A stretch of 51,828 bases of DNA from contig CAYUIS010000016.1 of the NCBI GenBank assembly GCA_964444825.1, positions 1 to 51,828 of the forward strand, in the 5' to 3' direction. Below are positions 26,303 to 35,210 of this stretch, piece after piece. A model generated the notes under the pieces. It saw nothing but the letters and a program-made list of their open reading frames with translations, ran no database searches and was not told the DNA's origin. The stretch is from CAYUIS01 sp964444825. Lineage in GTDB: Bacteria > Chloroflexota > Anaerolineae > B4-G1. How positions within the stretch are numbered: the stretch's first letter is position 1; every line of letters begins with the position of its first letter. Position numbers and translations under genes: made by a program.

Positions 26303-27085
26303 GTGGAGGAACTAGAACGGGTATACGAGGCAGCACTGGAGGCAATTCGCTGCGGAGAGGCAGCGGCGGTAGCGACCGTCCTTGAGACGCGCGGTTCGAC
26401 GCCTCGCGAGGCTGGGGCCAAGATGCTGGTCTGCGCCGATGGACGCACGGTGGGCACGGTCGGCGGGGGCCCCCTGGAGGCACAGGTGATCCAGGAAGCG
26501 CAGGCAGCACTGAGCGCAGGGCTCTCGCGCGAGTTTGAGTATCAAGCGACGGCGGGGCAACGCGGCGCGCCCGACGCCTGCGGCGGCCAAATGCGCCTGT
26601 TTATCGAAGTGCTTCATCCTCACCCCACCTTGTTGATCCTTGGGGCAGGGCACATTGGGCAAGCTGTGGCTAAACTCGGCAGCTTCCTGGGTTACCGCCT
26701 GGCCGTATTGGACGAACGGGCAGACATGGTCACCGATGATCGTTTCCCGGCGCGTTGCACGTTGCTCACTGGCCCTCTAGATGAGCAAATACGCACGCTC
26801 TCGCTGACAGAGCAGACATTTGTCGTGATCGTGACCCCGCACGACTCGCCCGATGAGAAGGCCCTGGCAGTATTGGCCGAGCATCCGGTGGCCTACGTTG
26901 GACTGCTGGGTAGCCAACGACGTACTCAGACCACCTTTGAGCGTGCTCGAGTGCTGGGTATTGCCGACGAGTTTCTGAAGCGGGTGCACACGCCCATCGG
27001 GCTGGATATCGGCGCCGAGACACCCCACGAAATCGCCGTCAGTATCGTTGCCGAGATCATCGCAGTGCAGCGAGGTCAAGCGTAA
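26303..27085 (+). CDS. XdhC/CoxI family protein
   Basis: A 260-residue protein with the XdhC/CoxI N-terminal domain (about 10-100: TVLETRGSTPREAGAKMLV, GTVGGGPLEAQ, CGGQMRLFIEVL) and C-terminal Rossmann domain (about 108-245: LLILGAGHIGQAVAKLGSFLGY). Family members protect, sulfurate or insert the molybdenum cofactor in xanthine or CO dehydrogenases. The start is GTG after GGAGG. No molybdenum hydroxylase subunit or other Moco gene is in the window, so its client is elsewhere or its role differs. It overlaps the MFS gene by one base (TAATG). Confidence 0.85.
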   Translation: MEELERVYEAALEAIRCGEAAAVATVLETRGSTPREAGAKMLVCADGRTVGTVGGGPLEAQVIQEAQAALSAGLSREFEYQATAGQRGAPDACGGQMRLFIEVLHPHPTLLILGAGHIGQAVAKLGSFLGYRLAVLDERADMVTDDRFPARCTLLTGPLDEQIRTLSLTEQTFVVIVTPHDSPDEKALAVLAEHPVAYVGLLGSQRRTQTTFERARVLGIADEFLKRVHTPIGLDIGAETPHEIAVSIVAEIIAVQRGQA

Positions 27086-28356
27086 TGGCGATGGCTATCT
27101 CGAAACGCGAGGTCCGGCGCAGCTTTGCGCTTGGGGTCTTTAACGGTGCCGTCTTCCAGTTCGCCGAGACTCTGATTGACCCATCTCTAGTGCTGACGTG
27201 GTTCGTCAGTCAGTTGACCCGGTCAAACCTGCTCGCTGGGCTGGTGGCGCCTTTAGGTCAGGCGGGCTGGTTTCTACCCCAGATATTCGTCTCCGCCAGT
27301 ATCCAGCGTATGAAGCGCAAGATGCCCATCTACACACTGATGGCGGTCATCCGCGCCGCCGCCTGGGTTATTCTCGCCATGACGGTGTGGGCGGTGCAAG
27401 AACCTCAAGTCCTGCTGGTCAGCTTCTTTGTCCTGTACGTCATTGCACGCTTGATGTCTGGGCCAGCAGGATTGGCCTTCTTTGACGTGGTGGCCAAGAC
27501 GATTCCGGCCCGACGACGGGGGCGTTTCTTCAGTTGGCGGCAGCTCCTCGGCGGAGTGCTGGCACTAGGAAGCGGGTGGATCATAAGGACAGTCCTCAAT
27601 CACCCTACCCTCCCCTTTCCACGGGGCCATGCAGTTCTGTTCGCCCTCTACTGTGGATTAATGACACCAGCCCTGGGGGCTTTTATCTTGATTCGCGAGC
27701 CTCCTGGAGCGGTCATTCCCGAACCCATAACGATACAAAAACAGCTACGCAGGGCTCAACAGATCTTGGGTGAGAACCAGGTCTTTCGTCGTCACTTGGC
27801 CGCCCGCATGAGCCTGATCCTGGCAGGCGGCGCCCTGCCCTTTTATGGCATCTATGCCAAGAACGTGTTGGGAGCTGCCGAGGGAATGGTGGGAGTATAC
27901 GTCACCACGCTGGTCGGGGCTCAGTTGCTATTCAACCTTCTGTGGGGCCGGGTGAGCGACCGGCAGGGTAACCGAACGGTCATGCGCCTGTTGAGTCTGG
28001 GCCGCGGAGCGACCACATTGCTGGCACTGATCCTGGTAGGAATAGTCGCCCTTATGCAACCGCACGGACCTTGGCTACCCTACCTAATCCTGCCATTGTT
28101 CGTCCTGGATGGGGCCATGCGCCCAGCCCATATATTGTCAGGGAGCAACTTTCTGCTGGAACTGATTCCCGACGCCCAGCGTCCGATCTACCTGGGTCTC
28201 TCCAATACCTTGTCGGGCATTGCCGTACTGGTCTCGGGGCTAGGTGGCTTGGCGGTGGACGCCTTTGGTTTTGTCGGCCTCTTTGTCATCTCGCTGGGAC
28301 TGTATGTGGTCACGTACGCGGTCGCTACCGGGCTGCCAGAACCCCGTGATATGTAA
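27085..28356 (+). CDS. MFS transporter
   Basis: A 423-residue polytopic membrane protein with about 10-12 hydrophobic segments, a cytoplasmic basic motif after the second helix (SIQRMKRKMPIY), a long central loop (about 205-230, RAQQILGENQVFRRHL), and a D-x-x-G-x-R-like motif (GRVSDRQGNRTVMR). These features fit a major facilitator superfamily member. It is translationally coupled to the XdhC gene. The substrate cannot be read from sequence; coupling to XdhC could mean purine or related heterocycle uptake, but this is speculative. Confidence 0.85.
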   Translation: MAMAISKREVRRSFALGVFNGAVFQFAETLIDPSLVLTWFVSQLTRSNLLAGLVAPLGQAGWFLPQIFVSASIQRMKRKMPIYTLMAVIRAAAWVILAMTVWAVQEPQVLLVSFFVLYVIARLMSGPAGLAFFDVVAKTIPARRRGRFFSWRQLLGGVLALGSGWIIRTVLNHPTLPFPRGHAVLFALYCGLMTPALGAFILIREPPGAVIPEPITIQKQLRRAQQILGENQVFRRHLAARMSLILAGGALPFYGIYAKNVLGAAEGMVGVYVTTLVGAQLLFNLLWGRVSDRQGNRTVMRLLSLGRGATTLLALILVGIVALMQPHGPWLPYLILPLFVLDGAMRPAHILSGSNFLLELIPDAQRPIYLGLSNTLSGIAVLVSGLGGLAVDAFGFVGLFVISLGLYVVTYAVATGLPEPRDM

Positions 28357-28398
28357 CACCACCCGTGCTCCGGAAACAGAGGGGATGATGATGATGAA

Positions 28399-29430
28399 AT
28401 GAAAGCACTGATCTTGGAAGACTATACCCATCTCGTGCACAAAGACGTGCCAGAACCAATCGTCAAAGCCGAAGAGGTCCTGGTCGAGGTCCGTGCCTGT
28501 GGCATCTGCGGCAGCGACGTCCACGGCTGGGATGGCAGTACGGGGCGACGTATCCCGCCCATAATCATGGGGCACGAGGCGGCGGGCATCATTGCCGGGG
28601 TGGGAAACCAGGTGAAAGGATGGCACACCGGAGATCGCGTCACGTTCGACTCGACCATCTACTGTGGGAAATGCCACTACTGCCGCCGAGGGCAGATCAA
28701 CCTATGCGACCATCGCCGGGTGTTGGGCGTGTCGTGCGACGAGTACCGCCAGCACGGAGCCTTTGCAGAGTACGTCGCCATCCCCCAGCACATCCTCTAT
28801 CGGCTGCCGGACGATCTATCATTCGAGCAGGCGGCGATGGTGGAGGCGCTGTCGATCGCGTGCCACGCCGTCGGGCGTACGCCCATCGCCTTGAACGACA
28901 CAGCCGTGGTGGTAGGCGCTGGTATGATTGGGTTGCTGGTCATCCAATCGCTCCGTGCAGCCGGGTGCGGTCGCATCTTTGCCGTCGATCGAGCCACTGA
29001 TCGCCTGGAGCTAGCTTGCAGGCTAGGAGCCGATGAAGGATTGAACCCGGATTCGGACCAGGTTTTGGCCCGTGTGCTCGAGGGTACCGAGAACCAGGGG
29101 GCCGACATCGCCTTTGAGGTCGTGGGCATCACACCGACACTCAAACTCGCGATCGAGTGCCTCCGAAAGGGTGGCTCACTCACCTTGATTGGCAACCTGT
29201 CACCGGAGACAGAGTTCCCGCTCCAACGGGTTGTGACCCGCGAACTCTCGTTATATGCATCGTGTGCTTCCAGCGGCGAGTACCCTGCCTGCCTTGACCT
29301 GATGGCGCGGGGCGCCATCAACGTCGACAGCCTGATCAGCGCCGTCGCGCCCCTATCCGAGGGAGCTTTGTGGTTCCAGCGCCTGTGTGACGGCGAGCCA
29401 GGCCTGCTCAAGGTGATCCTGAACCCCTGA
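28399..29430 (+). CDS. Zinc-dependent alcohol dehydrogenase (sorbitol/threonine dehydrogenase type)
   Basis: A 343-residue medium-chain dehydrogenase. The catalytic zinc site (CGICGSDVH, GHEAAG) and structural zinc cysteines (CGKCHYCRRGQINLC) are complete, and the NAD-binding glycines appear in VVGAGMIGLLVIQSLRAAGC. The family oxidises secondary hydroxyls of polyols, sugars or amino acids with NAD(P). It is followed 31 bp later by a Gfo/Idh/MocA oxidoreductase in the same direction, making a two-gene sugar or polyol oxidation unit. A short ATG-repeat run lies just before the start. The exact substrate is unknown. Confidence 0.88.
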   Translation: MKALILEDYTHLVHKDVPEPIVKAEEVLVEVRACGICGSDVHGWDGSTGRRIPPIIMGHEAAGIIAGVGNQVKGWHTGDRVTFDSTIYCGKCHYCRRGQINLCDHRRVLGVSCDEYRQHGAFAEYVAIPQHILYRLPDDLSFEQAAMVEALSIACHAVGRTPIALNDTAVVVGAGMIGLLVIQSLRAAGCGRIFAVDRATDRLELACRLGADEGLNPDSDQVLARVLEGTENQGADIAFEVVGITPTLKLAIECLRKGGSLTLIGNLSPETEFPLQRVVTRELSLYASCASSGEYPACLDLMARGAINVDSLISAVAPLSEGALWFQRLCDGEPGLLKVILNP

Positions 29431-29461
29431 CTCGGAGAGTGTTGAGGGAGAGGGTAGTTCG

Positions 29462-30604
29462 ATGGCCAAAGTCAAGACCGGACTGATCGGCTACGGTAAG
29501 GTCGCGCACACCCACGCTGCGGCCTTGAGCGCACTGCCGGAATCCCACTTTGCGGCCGTATGCGGGCGCAACCGGACCCGTGCTCAGGCCTTTGGCGCGC
29601 AGTACAGAGTCGCGGTCTATGACGATGTGAGGGAGATGGTAGAACGAGCGGGTGTTGAGGCAGTGGTCGTATGCACCCCTCACCCGGCCCACACCCAACC
29701 CGCCATCCAGGCCGCCCAGGCCGGGGCTCACGTTCTGGTCGAAAAGCCCCTGGCGGCCAGCCTAAAGGACTGCGACGCGATCATTGCGGCGACCACAGAA
29801 GCTAGGGTCAAGCTGGGCGTCATCAGCCAGCGACGGCTGTACGCGCCAGTGCGGCGGGTCAAAGCCGCGATCGAAGCAGGCAAGATCGGCCAGCCGGTTT
29901 TGGGGACCGTCGTGATGCTAGGCTGGCGGGATAGGGCGTACTACGAATCAGATCCCTGGCGAGGAAAGTGGCGGGAGGAAGGCGGCGGGGTCCTCGTTAA
30001 CCAGGCCCCACACCAATTCGACCTGCTCCAGTGGCTTATGGGGCCAATCGACGAGCTCTGTGGCTATTGGGACAACCTCAACCACCCCTACGTTGAGGTG
30101 GAGGATACTGCCGTGGCAGTGCTACGCTTCAAGAATGGCGCACTGGGATCGATCGTAGTGAGCAACTCTCAGAAGCCTGGCATCTATGCCAAGGTACACG
30201 TGCACGGCAAGAATGGGTCCTCGGTGGGTGTGCAGACGGACAGCGGCGCGATGTTCATCGCCGGAAAAACGGAGGTTCTGGAACCACCCATCAACGATCT
30301 GTGGACGGTGCCAGGGGAGGAACACCTGCTGGCCCAGTGGCAGGCCAAGGACCGAACGACTTTCGAGGCCCGGGATGCCACCACCCACTATCATCTGTTG
30401 CAGGACCAGGACTTTTTGCAGGCCATCCTGGAGGATCGGGAGCCATTGGTGACGGGCGTCGAGGGGCGCAAGACCGTCGAGGTGTTCACCGCTATCTACC
30501 GCTCCCAACGTGATCGCCAGCCTGTCAGGTTTCCGCTCGATGCCGAGTTGGGATCGGACCGGTTCGACGGGCCGAGATCCGACCGATCTATTGACTCGGT
30601 CTAG
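29462..30604 (+). CDS. Gfo/Idh/MocA family oxidoreductase
   Basis: A 380-residue NAD(P)-dependent sugar oxidoreductase with N-terminal Rossmann fold (LIGYGKVAHTHAAALSAL), the signature EKP in HVLVEKPLAAS (about residue 95), and the C-terminal beta-sheet domain (GGGVLVNQAPHQFDLLQWLMG, with the catalytic-region histidine). A ribosome-binding-like GAGAGGG precedes ATG. Members act on inositols, glucose, galactose or sugar acids. It is the last + strand gene before the long - strand catabolic island. A second, damaged member of the family lies at 48729-49307. Confidence 0.88.
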   Translation: MAKVKTGLIGYGKVAHTHAAALSALPESHFAAVCGRNRTRAQAFGAQYRVAVYDDVREMVERAGVEAVVVCTPHPAHTQPAIQAAQAGAHVLVEKPLAASLKDCDAIIAATTEARVKLGVISQRRLYAPVRRVKAAIEAGKIGQPVLGTVVMLGWRDRAYYESDPWRGKWREEGGGVLVNQAPHQFDLLQWLMGPIDELCGYWDNLNHPYVEVEDTAVAVLRFKNGALGSIVVSNSQKPGIYAKVHVHGKNGSSVGVQTDSGAMFIAGKTEVLEPPINDLWTVPGEEHLLAQWQAKDRTTFEARDATTHYHLLQDQDFLQAILEDREPLVTGVEGRKTVEVFTAIYRSQRDRQPVRFPLDAELGSDRFDGPRSDRSIDSV

Positions 30605-30696
30605 CCCACTTTCCCACTATCAGCAAGAGCATTGGCAGGCCGACGTTTCCCACTCTGACGACGACGGCTACCAAGGCAAAAGCCATCGCCCATCCC

Positions 30697-30825
30697 CGGA
30701 ACCGAATACAGCCCCCAGTGAACAAAGATGCCCAGCTTTGCATCGTGGAACCAATCCGGCACTGGATGCTGGCGCAGCGATTCTAACGTGGGTTCATATC
30801 CCACGTCCCCCCCCGACCAAGCCAC
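30697..30825 (-). pseudogene. N-terminal fragment of a GH29 alpha-L-fucosidase
   Basis: Reading leftward from 30825, a short frame gives PTLESLRQHPVPDWFHDAK then LGIFVHWGLYSVPG. That is the conserved start of GH29 alpha-L-fucosidases (PxWFxDAKFGIFxHWGxYSVP). After YSVPG (about 30697) the similarity stops and the frame ends at 30601; none of the catalytic barrel follows. It lies just downstream of the URO-D gene on the same strand and is read as a deletion relic, not a working gene. The 266-bp gap between 30604 and 30871 shows nothing else. Confidence 0.7.
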
Positions 30826-30870
30826 CAGACCGACCAGTTCTCCTTGGCATTCTCGGTATTCTCAGCAATT

Positions 30871-32166
30871 CTATTCCACGCCTTGTAGTCGAGGTGAATA
30901 GCCAGTGCATGCCCGGAATGCCTCGTACATCGCCCGTAAGTTCTCCACCGGCACCTGGGGCTGCACGTTGTGGATCGTGTTAAACACGAATCCTCCCCCT
31001 GGGCCAAAGATGTCGACGTGCTCCCGGACTTGATCCCGCACCTGATCCGGCGTTCCAAATGGCAATGTCCTCTGCGTGTCTACACCCCCACCCCAGAAGG
31101 TCAATCGATTACCGAAGCGCTCCTTGAGCACTATGGGGTCCATGTGATCTGCCGTCCACTGAACGGGGTTGAGGATGTCGAACCCGGCGTCGATGAAATC
31201 GGGAATCAGCGCCATCACCGACCCGCACGAATGAATGAACGTCTTCCACGAGGTGTGCTCGTGGACCCAGTCATTGACGCACCTGTGAAAGGGTTGGAAC
31301 AGCTCGCGATACATCTTGGGAGAGAGAAATGGCCCCCGCTGCGTACCAAAGTCCGTACCGGTCACAAACACGGCCGCCACCCGGTCTCCGACGACCTCGT
31401 GGAGCGCAGCCAGATTCGCCAGAGCGATCTCGCACTGCCGCTCAAAAACCTCGTACACATAATCGCGGCGAGTGACGGTGCTGACGTACCACTCCTCGAC
31501 ATCGCGGATGCCCTTTGGATGCCTGAGCCACGGCGCAGGGACGAGGGAGATGTCGCCAAAGGCGGTGCCGCCGAAATTGGCAATGATCGCCTTGTCGGTC
31601 TCATTGTACAGCCTCTCCACCTCCTGGTGAAAGTATGCCAGGTCCTCGTCCGAGATCGGCCCAAACTCCTCCAGATTGTCCTCGACGTTCAGGTTGGCGT
31701 CGTTTGGATCAATGGGCGGCTGCCGGATGATGGAATCGAAATACCAGCCCCCTCTGGGCATCCGGCCGCTTGGCGGGGCGGACTTGTCGCCATCGGGGTA
31801 CATCAGGATATCCCCATTTGGCTCTGGATCGGTGTTGTAGCCCTCTGGCACAAGCACCGGTGTGGAGTCAAAGGCGATCCACGGCTTCCAGCCCATGTTC
31901 TCAAAACCGAACATCGTCCTGGGGGAACCTACCCCAACGACATCGACGCCAAGGGCATCGATCAGGTCGGGCTTGATCTCGCCCAGGTTCTGGTAGGGCT
32001 CGACGATCTTGACCGGGGTGCCGGGCGCGTCCAACCCGAGCGCCTGCCGCAGCCGATATACCGACTGCACATGCATACCGGTCACTGGGGTAGCGCCCAG
32101 ATCGAGCGGTGCCCGATCCGGTTCATGGTGATTCAACGCTAGCTGTACACGTTCACGCGAGTTCAT
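30871..32166 (-). CDS. URO-D family protein (corrinoid methyltransferase-like), paralog 1
   Basis: A 431-residue TIM-barrel protein of the uroporphyrinogen decarboxylase superfamily. The C-terminal half has FIHSCGSVMALIPDFIDAGFD; this H-x-C-G pattern is the zinc-binding style of MtaA/CmuA-type methyltransferases rather than HemE. The N-terminus (MNSRERVQLALNHHEPDRAPLDLG) is typical of catabolic URO-D proteins. ATG 32166 follows GAGGAAG and is preferred over one six codons upstream. It is the last intact gene of the uronate island. No corrinoid protein is adjacent, so methyl transfer is an inference; heme synthesis is unlikely. Confidence 0.82.
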   Translation of the reverse strand: MNSRERVQLALNHHEPDRAPLDLGATPVTGMHVQSVYRLRQALGLDAPGTPVKIVEPYQNLGEIKPDLIDALGVDVVGVGSPRTMFGFENMGWKPWIAFDSTPVLVPEGYNTDPEPNGDILMYPDGDKSAPPSGRMPRGGWYFDSIIRQPPIDPNDANLNVEDNLEEFGPISDEDLAYFHQEVERLYNETDKAIIANFGGTAFGDISLVPAPWLRHPKGIRDVEEWYVSTVTRRDYVYEVFERQCEIALANLAALHEVVGDRVAAVFVTGTDFGTQRGPFLSPKMYRELFQPFHRCVNDWVHEHTSWKTFIHSCGSVMALIPDFIDAGFDILNPVQWTADHMDPIVLKERFGNRLTFWGGGVDTQRTLPFGTPDQVRDQVREHVDIFGPGGGFVFNTIHNVQPQVPVENLRAMYEAFRACTGYSPRLQGVE

Positions 32167-32334
32167 ACGATGCTTCCTCTGCAATCTTCCGGCACATCAT
32201 AGTTGGGAGGACAGTCAACCGGCGCCTCATACGCCCATATGAATATATGTCGGTTTTCCTCTTTCGCACGGTGTCGTACAGGGCATCACGGCTCCCTGTC
32301 AGATCACGGCCGACGCTGGAGACCGGCAGGCAAC

Positions 32335-33627
32335 CTATCCGCGCAAGGCCTGCGGAACGTACCTTGGCAGCTTTTTCCCAGCAAAGACCGGCCTGAAGCG
32401 CGCAAAGCGCTGGAGTCCACCCACCAGCGGCACGCTGGGCCAGTCGTCACCGATGAGAGGGCGAGCGTAGCGCACATAGTCATCGGTCACGTCGGTGCGG
32501 GAAGGAGCGATCCAGTCCGCCGGAAAAGCCCGTTCAGAGTTGGCCACCATCTCCAACGGAATCTTGTCATACCGCACGCGATAGATACGGCCGGGCTCGC
32601 GCAAGATCGTCGCCATATAGCCAGAACCCTCGTCCACGGCGATGTAGGCTGCCTGGCGCCCCACCTGGTATGCCTCCTCCATATCGACCGTCGAGGCATA
32701 AACGGCGGTGTCGCGCTGGTCGGTGCCAGGCACGTTGGCCCGCGCCGAGCCGTGGGCCGCCAGCCCGACGTGGTTCAGGTAGTTGACGACTGCCTGCGCC
32801 ACCGTCATCTTGCTTGCGCCAAACTCGGTGTGGCCGAAGGAATCCTTCCGCGCGCCGATCTCGCCCACGTCAAAGCCCTCGCTGACCACCACCAACGCCC
32901 GCCCATGCTCGCGCAGCATGTCGTTGACCCGGTCGGCTAGATGCTCCAACGTCAGCCCTGACTCGGGCATAAAGATCAAGAGCGGCATCTCGCGGTCGGG
33001 ATCGGCCAGGCGGGCTGCCGCAGGAATGAATCCAATCTTGCGCCCCATCGCCTGCAGAACCAGCACCGGGTCGGAAGGACACGCGCCGGCGTTCTCCTCG
33101 TTCGCGTTCTGGACAATGTAGGCCCAGTAGCGGGCCACACTCCCGTAGCCAGGCGTATGGTCGATCAGTTTGAACTCGCTGTCTCCAACATCATTGTCGA
33201 TGGTCTTGGGCACGCCGGTTGCCACCAGCTCCAGTCCGCGCTCGTGAGCCAGTTGCGCCACCTTGTGAGCCGTGTCCATCGAGTCGTTGCCGCCGATGTA
33301 GAAAAAGTGTCCGACATCGTGCGCCGCCAAGACCTCGACAACGCGCTCGAAATCCTCCTGCTGGCCCGCCTTGAGCTTGTAGCGGCACGTGCCGATGGCC
33401 CCGGCAGCCGGGGTTGTGCGCAGCAGGGCAATCTCCTCCCGGTCCTGTGCTGAGAGGTCCAGCAACTCCTCTCGCAGCACCCCCTCGACGCCGTGATAGC
33501 CAGCATAGACCGTGCCAAAGTGCTCCGGCAGCGTATGGCAGGACTCGACGACACCCCGCAGCGAGTTGTTGATTACGGGTGACGGTCCGCCCGACTGGGC
33601 GACGACGACATTCATTGACTTGACCAT
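32335..33627 (-). CDS. pfp: 6-phosphofructokinase, PPi-dependent type
   Basis: A 430-residue phosphofructokinase (AQSGGPSPVINNSLRGVV). The diphosphate-type clade is indicated by Asp in IGGNDSMDTA, where ATP enzymes have GGDGS, and by GVPKTIDNDV; the substrate loop PGYGSVARYW is present. It phosphorylates fructose 6-phosphate, probably reversibly with pyrophosphate. Start ATG 33627 follows GAGGAGG. It sits 83 bp downstream of gnd, joining glycolytic flux to the sugar-acid island. The phosphoryl donor is inferred from residues only. Confidence 0.88.
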   Translation of the reverse strand: MVKSMNVVVAQSGGPSPVINNSLRGVVESCHTLPEHFGTVYAGYHGVEGVLREELLDLSAQDREEIALLRTTPAAGAIGTCRYKLKAGQQEDFERVVEVLAAHDVGHFFYIGGNDSMDTAHKVAQLAHERGLELVATGVPKTIDNDVGDSEFKLIDHTPGYGSVARYWAYIVQNANEENAGACPSDPVLVLQAMGRKIGFIPAAARLADPDREMPLLIFMPESGLTLEHLADRVNDMLREHGRALVVVSEGFDVGEIGARKDSFGHTEFGASKMTVAQAVVNYLNHVGLAAHGSARANVPGTDQRDTAVYASTVDMEEAYQVGRQAAYIAVDEGSGYMATILREPGRIYRVRYDKIPLEMVANSERAFPADWIAPSRTDVTDDYVRYARPLIGDDWPSVPLVGGLQRFARFRPVFAGKKLPRYVPQALRG

Positions 33628-33649
33628 CCTATACCTCCTCACAGAGACC

Positions 33650-33695
33650 AGAAACCAGGTTTTGTCGCTTCGCTTACACGAGAAACCTGGTTTCT
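33650..33695. repeat. Inverted pair of AAACC/GGTTT palindromes
   Basis: Two arms, AGAAACCAGGTTT (33650-33662) and AAACCTGGTTTCT (33683-33695), are exact reverse complements across a 20-base spacer. Each arm is itself nearly palindromic (GAGAAACC-T-GGTTTCTC around the right arm). They fill the gap between gnd and the phosphofructokinase gene. This is the layout of a REP/MITE-like mobile palindrome or a strong 3'-end hairpin for gnd. Confidence 0.75.
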
Positions 33696-33710
33696 CTTGC
33701 CTGTGTGATC

Positions 33711-35177
33711 CTACGCCTGGTAAGTGCCTGACGTGACGTCACCGCCGCGTCCGGTCCAGTCTGTGTGGAAGAACTCCCCGCGCGAACGATCCACCCGCTC
33801 GTACGTGTGAGCGCCAAAATAGTCGCGCTGGGCCTGGAGCATATTCGCGGGCAACCGCTCCCGCCGGTAGCCATCGTAGAAAGCCAATGCGCTCGACATC
33901 GCCGGGACCGGGATGCCCATCTCAACTGCCCTGGCGACCACCCGCCGCCACGCCGGTTGCGCCGCTTCCACCTCGGCCTTGAAGTAACCGTCCAACAACA
34001 GGTTCACAAGATCAGGGTCCTTGTCAAATGCTTCCTTGATGTTCTCCAGGAAGACGGAGCGGATAATGCACCCACCACGCCATATGATAGCGATACCGCC
34101 ATAGTTGAGGTTCCAGCCGTATTCCACCGCTGCGGACCGCATCAGCATATAACCCTGGGTGTAGGAGATGATCTTGGACGCGTATAGCGCATCGCGAATG
34201 TCGTTGACAAAGGCCACCTTGTCGCCATCGAACGTGAGCGCCGGCCCTCCCAACACGTGAGAAGCCGCCACACGCTCATCCTTCAACGCCGACAGAAAGC
34301 GCGCCAGTACTGCCTCACCGATCAACGTCAGGGGGATGCCCATCTCCAGGGCTGAGACTGCCGTCCACTTGCCAGTACCCTTCTGCCCAGCGGTGTCGAG
34401 GATCTTTTCCAGTAGCGGTGAGCCATCCTCGTCCCTAAAGGCCAGGATATCGCGAGTGATCTCGATCAGGTACGAATCCAGCTTGCCCTCGTTCCACTGC
34501 GCAAAGACCTGGTGCATTTCGTCGTGGCTCATCCCCAACGCTTCCTTCATCAAAAAGTATGCCTCAGAGATGAGCTGCATATCACCGTACTCGATGCCGT
34601 TATGCACCATCTTGACATAGTGGCCCGCACCGCCCTCCCCTACCCAATCGCAGCAGGGCACACCATCTGGATCGCCCTCCGGCACCTTGGCGGCGATGTC
34701 CCGGAAGATGGACTTGATGTGCGGCCACGCTTCCGGCGATCCACCGGGCATGAGGGCAGGTCCGTGACGCGCTCCCTCCTCGCCCCCGGATACGCCGCTG
34801 CCGACGTACAGCAGGCCCTTCGACTCTACATACCCAGCGCGGCGGATGGTGTCATTGTAGTTGGAGTTGCCGCCATCGATGATAATGTCGCCCGCCTCCA
34901 GGTATGGGAGGAGTTGTTCGATGAATGCATCGACCGGTGCGCCCGCCTTGACCAGCAGCATCACCCGCCGCGGTCGCTTCAGCACGCTGACCAATTCCTC
35001 GATCGAGTGCGTGCCGATCACCTGCGTGTCTTGGGCGTCGCCATTGACAAATTCGTCCACCCTGGATACTGTGCGGTTGAATACCGCCACGCTGTAGCCG
35101 TGATCGTCCATATTGAGCACCAGGTTCTGGCCCATCACGGCCAGTCCAATGAGACCAATGTCTGCCTTTTTCATCAT
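33711..35177 (-). CDS. gnd: 6-phosphogluconate dehydrogenase, decarboxylating
   Basis: A 488-residue enzyme that oxidises 6-phosphogluconate to ribulose 5-phosphate and CO2 with NADP. Seen: N-terminal dinucleotide motif GLAVMGQNLVLNM and NRT; the substrate-site motif IIDGGNSNYNDT; the catalytic-lysine helix GAGHYVKMVHNGIEYGDMQ; and the all-alpha dimer domain to the C-terminus (long, E. coli-like form). AAGGAGG precedes an ATGATG start. It lies between the LarA-like gene and the phosphofructokinase, on the same strand and 33 bp from the former, which suggests gluconate or 6-phosphogluconate is an intermediate of this island. Confidence 0.95.
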   Translation of the reverse strand: MMKKADIGLIGLAVMGQNLVLNMDDHGYSVAVFNRTVSRVDEFVNGDAQDTQVIGTHSIEELVSVLKRPRRVMLLVKAGAPVDAFIEQLLPYLEAGDIIIDGGNSNYNDTIRRAGYVESKGLLYVGSGVSGGEEGARHGPALMPGGSPEAWPHIKSIFRDIAAKVPEGDPDGVPCCDWVGEGGAGHYVKMVHNGIEYGDMQLISEAYFLMKEALGMSHDEMHQVFAQWNEGKLDSYLIEITRDILAFRDEDGSPLLEKILDTAGQKGTGKWTAVSALEMGIPLTLIGEAVLARFLSALKDERVAASHVLGGPALTFDGDKVAFVNDIRDALYASKIISYTQGYMLMRSAAVEYGWNLNYGGIAIIWRGGCIIRSVFLENIKEAFDKDPDLVNLLLDGYFKAEVEAAQPAWRRVVARAVEMGIPVPAMSSALAFYDGYRRERLPANMLQAQRDYFGAHTYERVDRSRGEFFHTDWTGRGGDVTSGTYQA

Positions 35178-35210
35178 TCACACCTCCTTGTGATTTCCAG
35201 ATGACGTACC

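Noticed and set aside
28385..28401. Short ATG/GAT trinucleotide run before the zinc dehydrogenase
   Set aside because: Only about four repeats, and it overlaps the ribosome-binding region; too short to treat as a phase-variable tract.
30970..32142. A 390-residue open frame on the + strand
   Set aside because: Antisense to URO-D paralog 1, which has clear family motifs and a ribosome site; the + frame has none.
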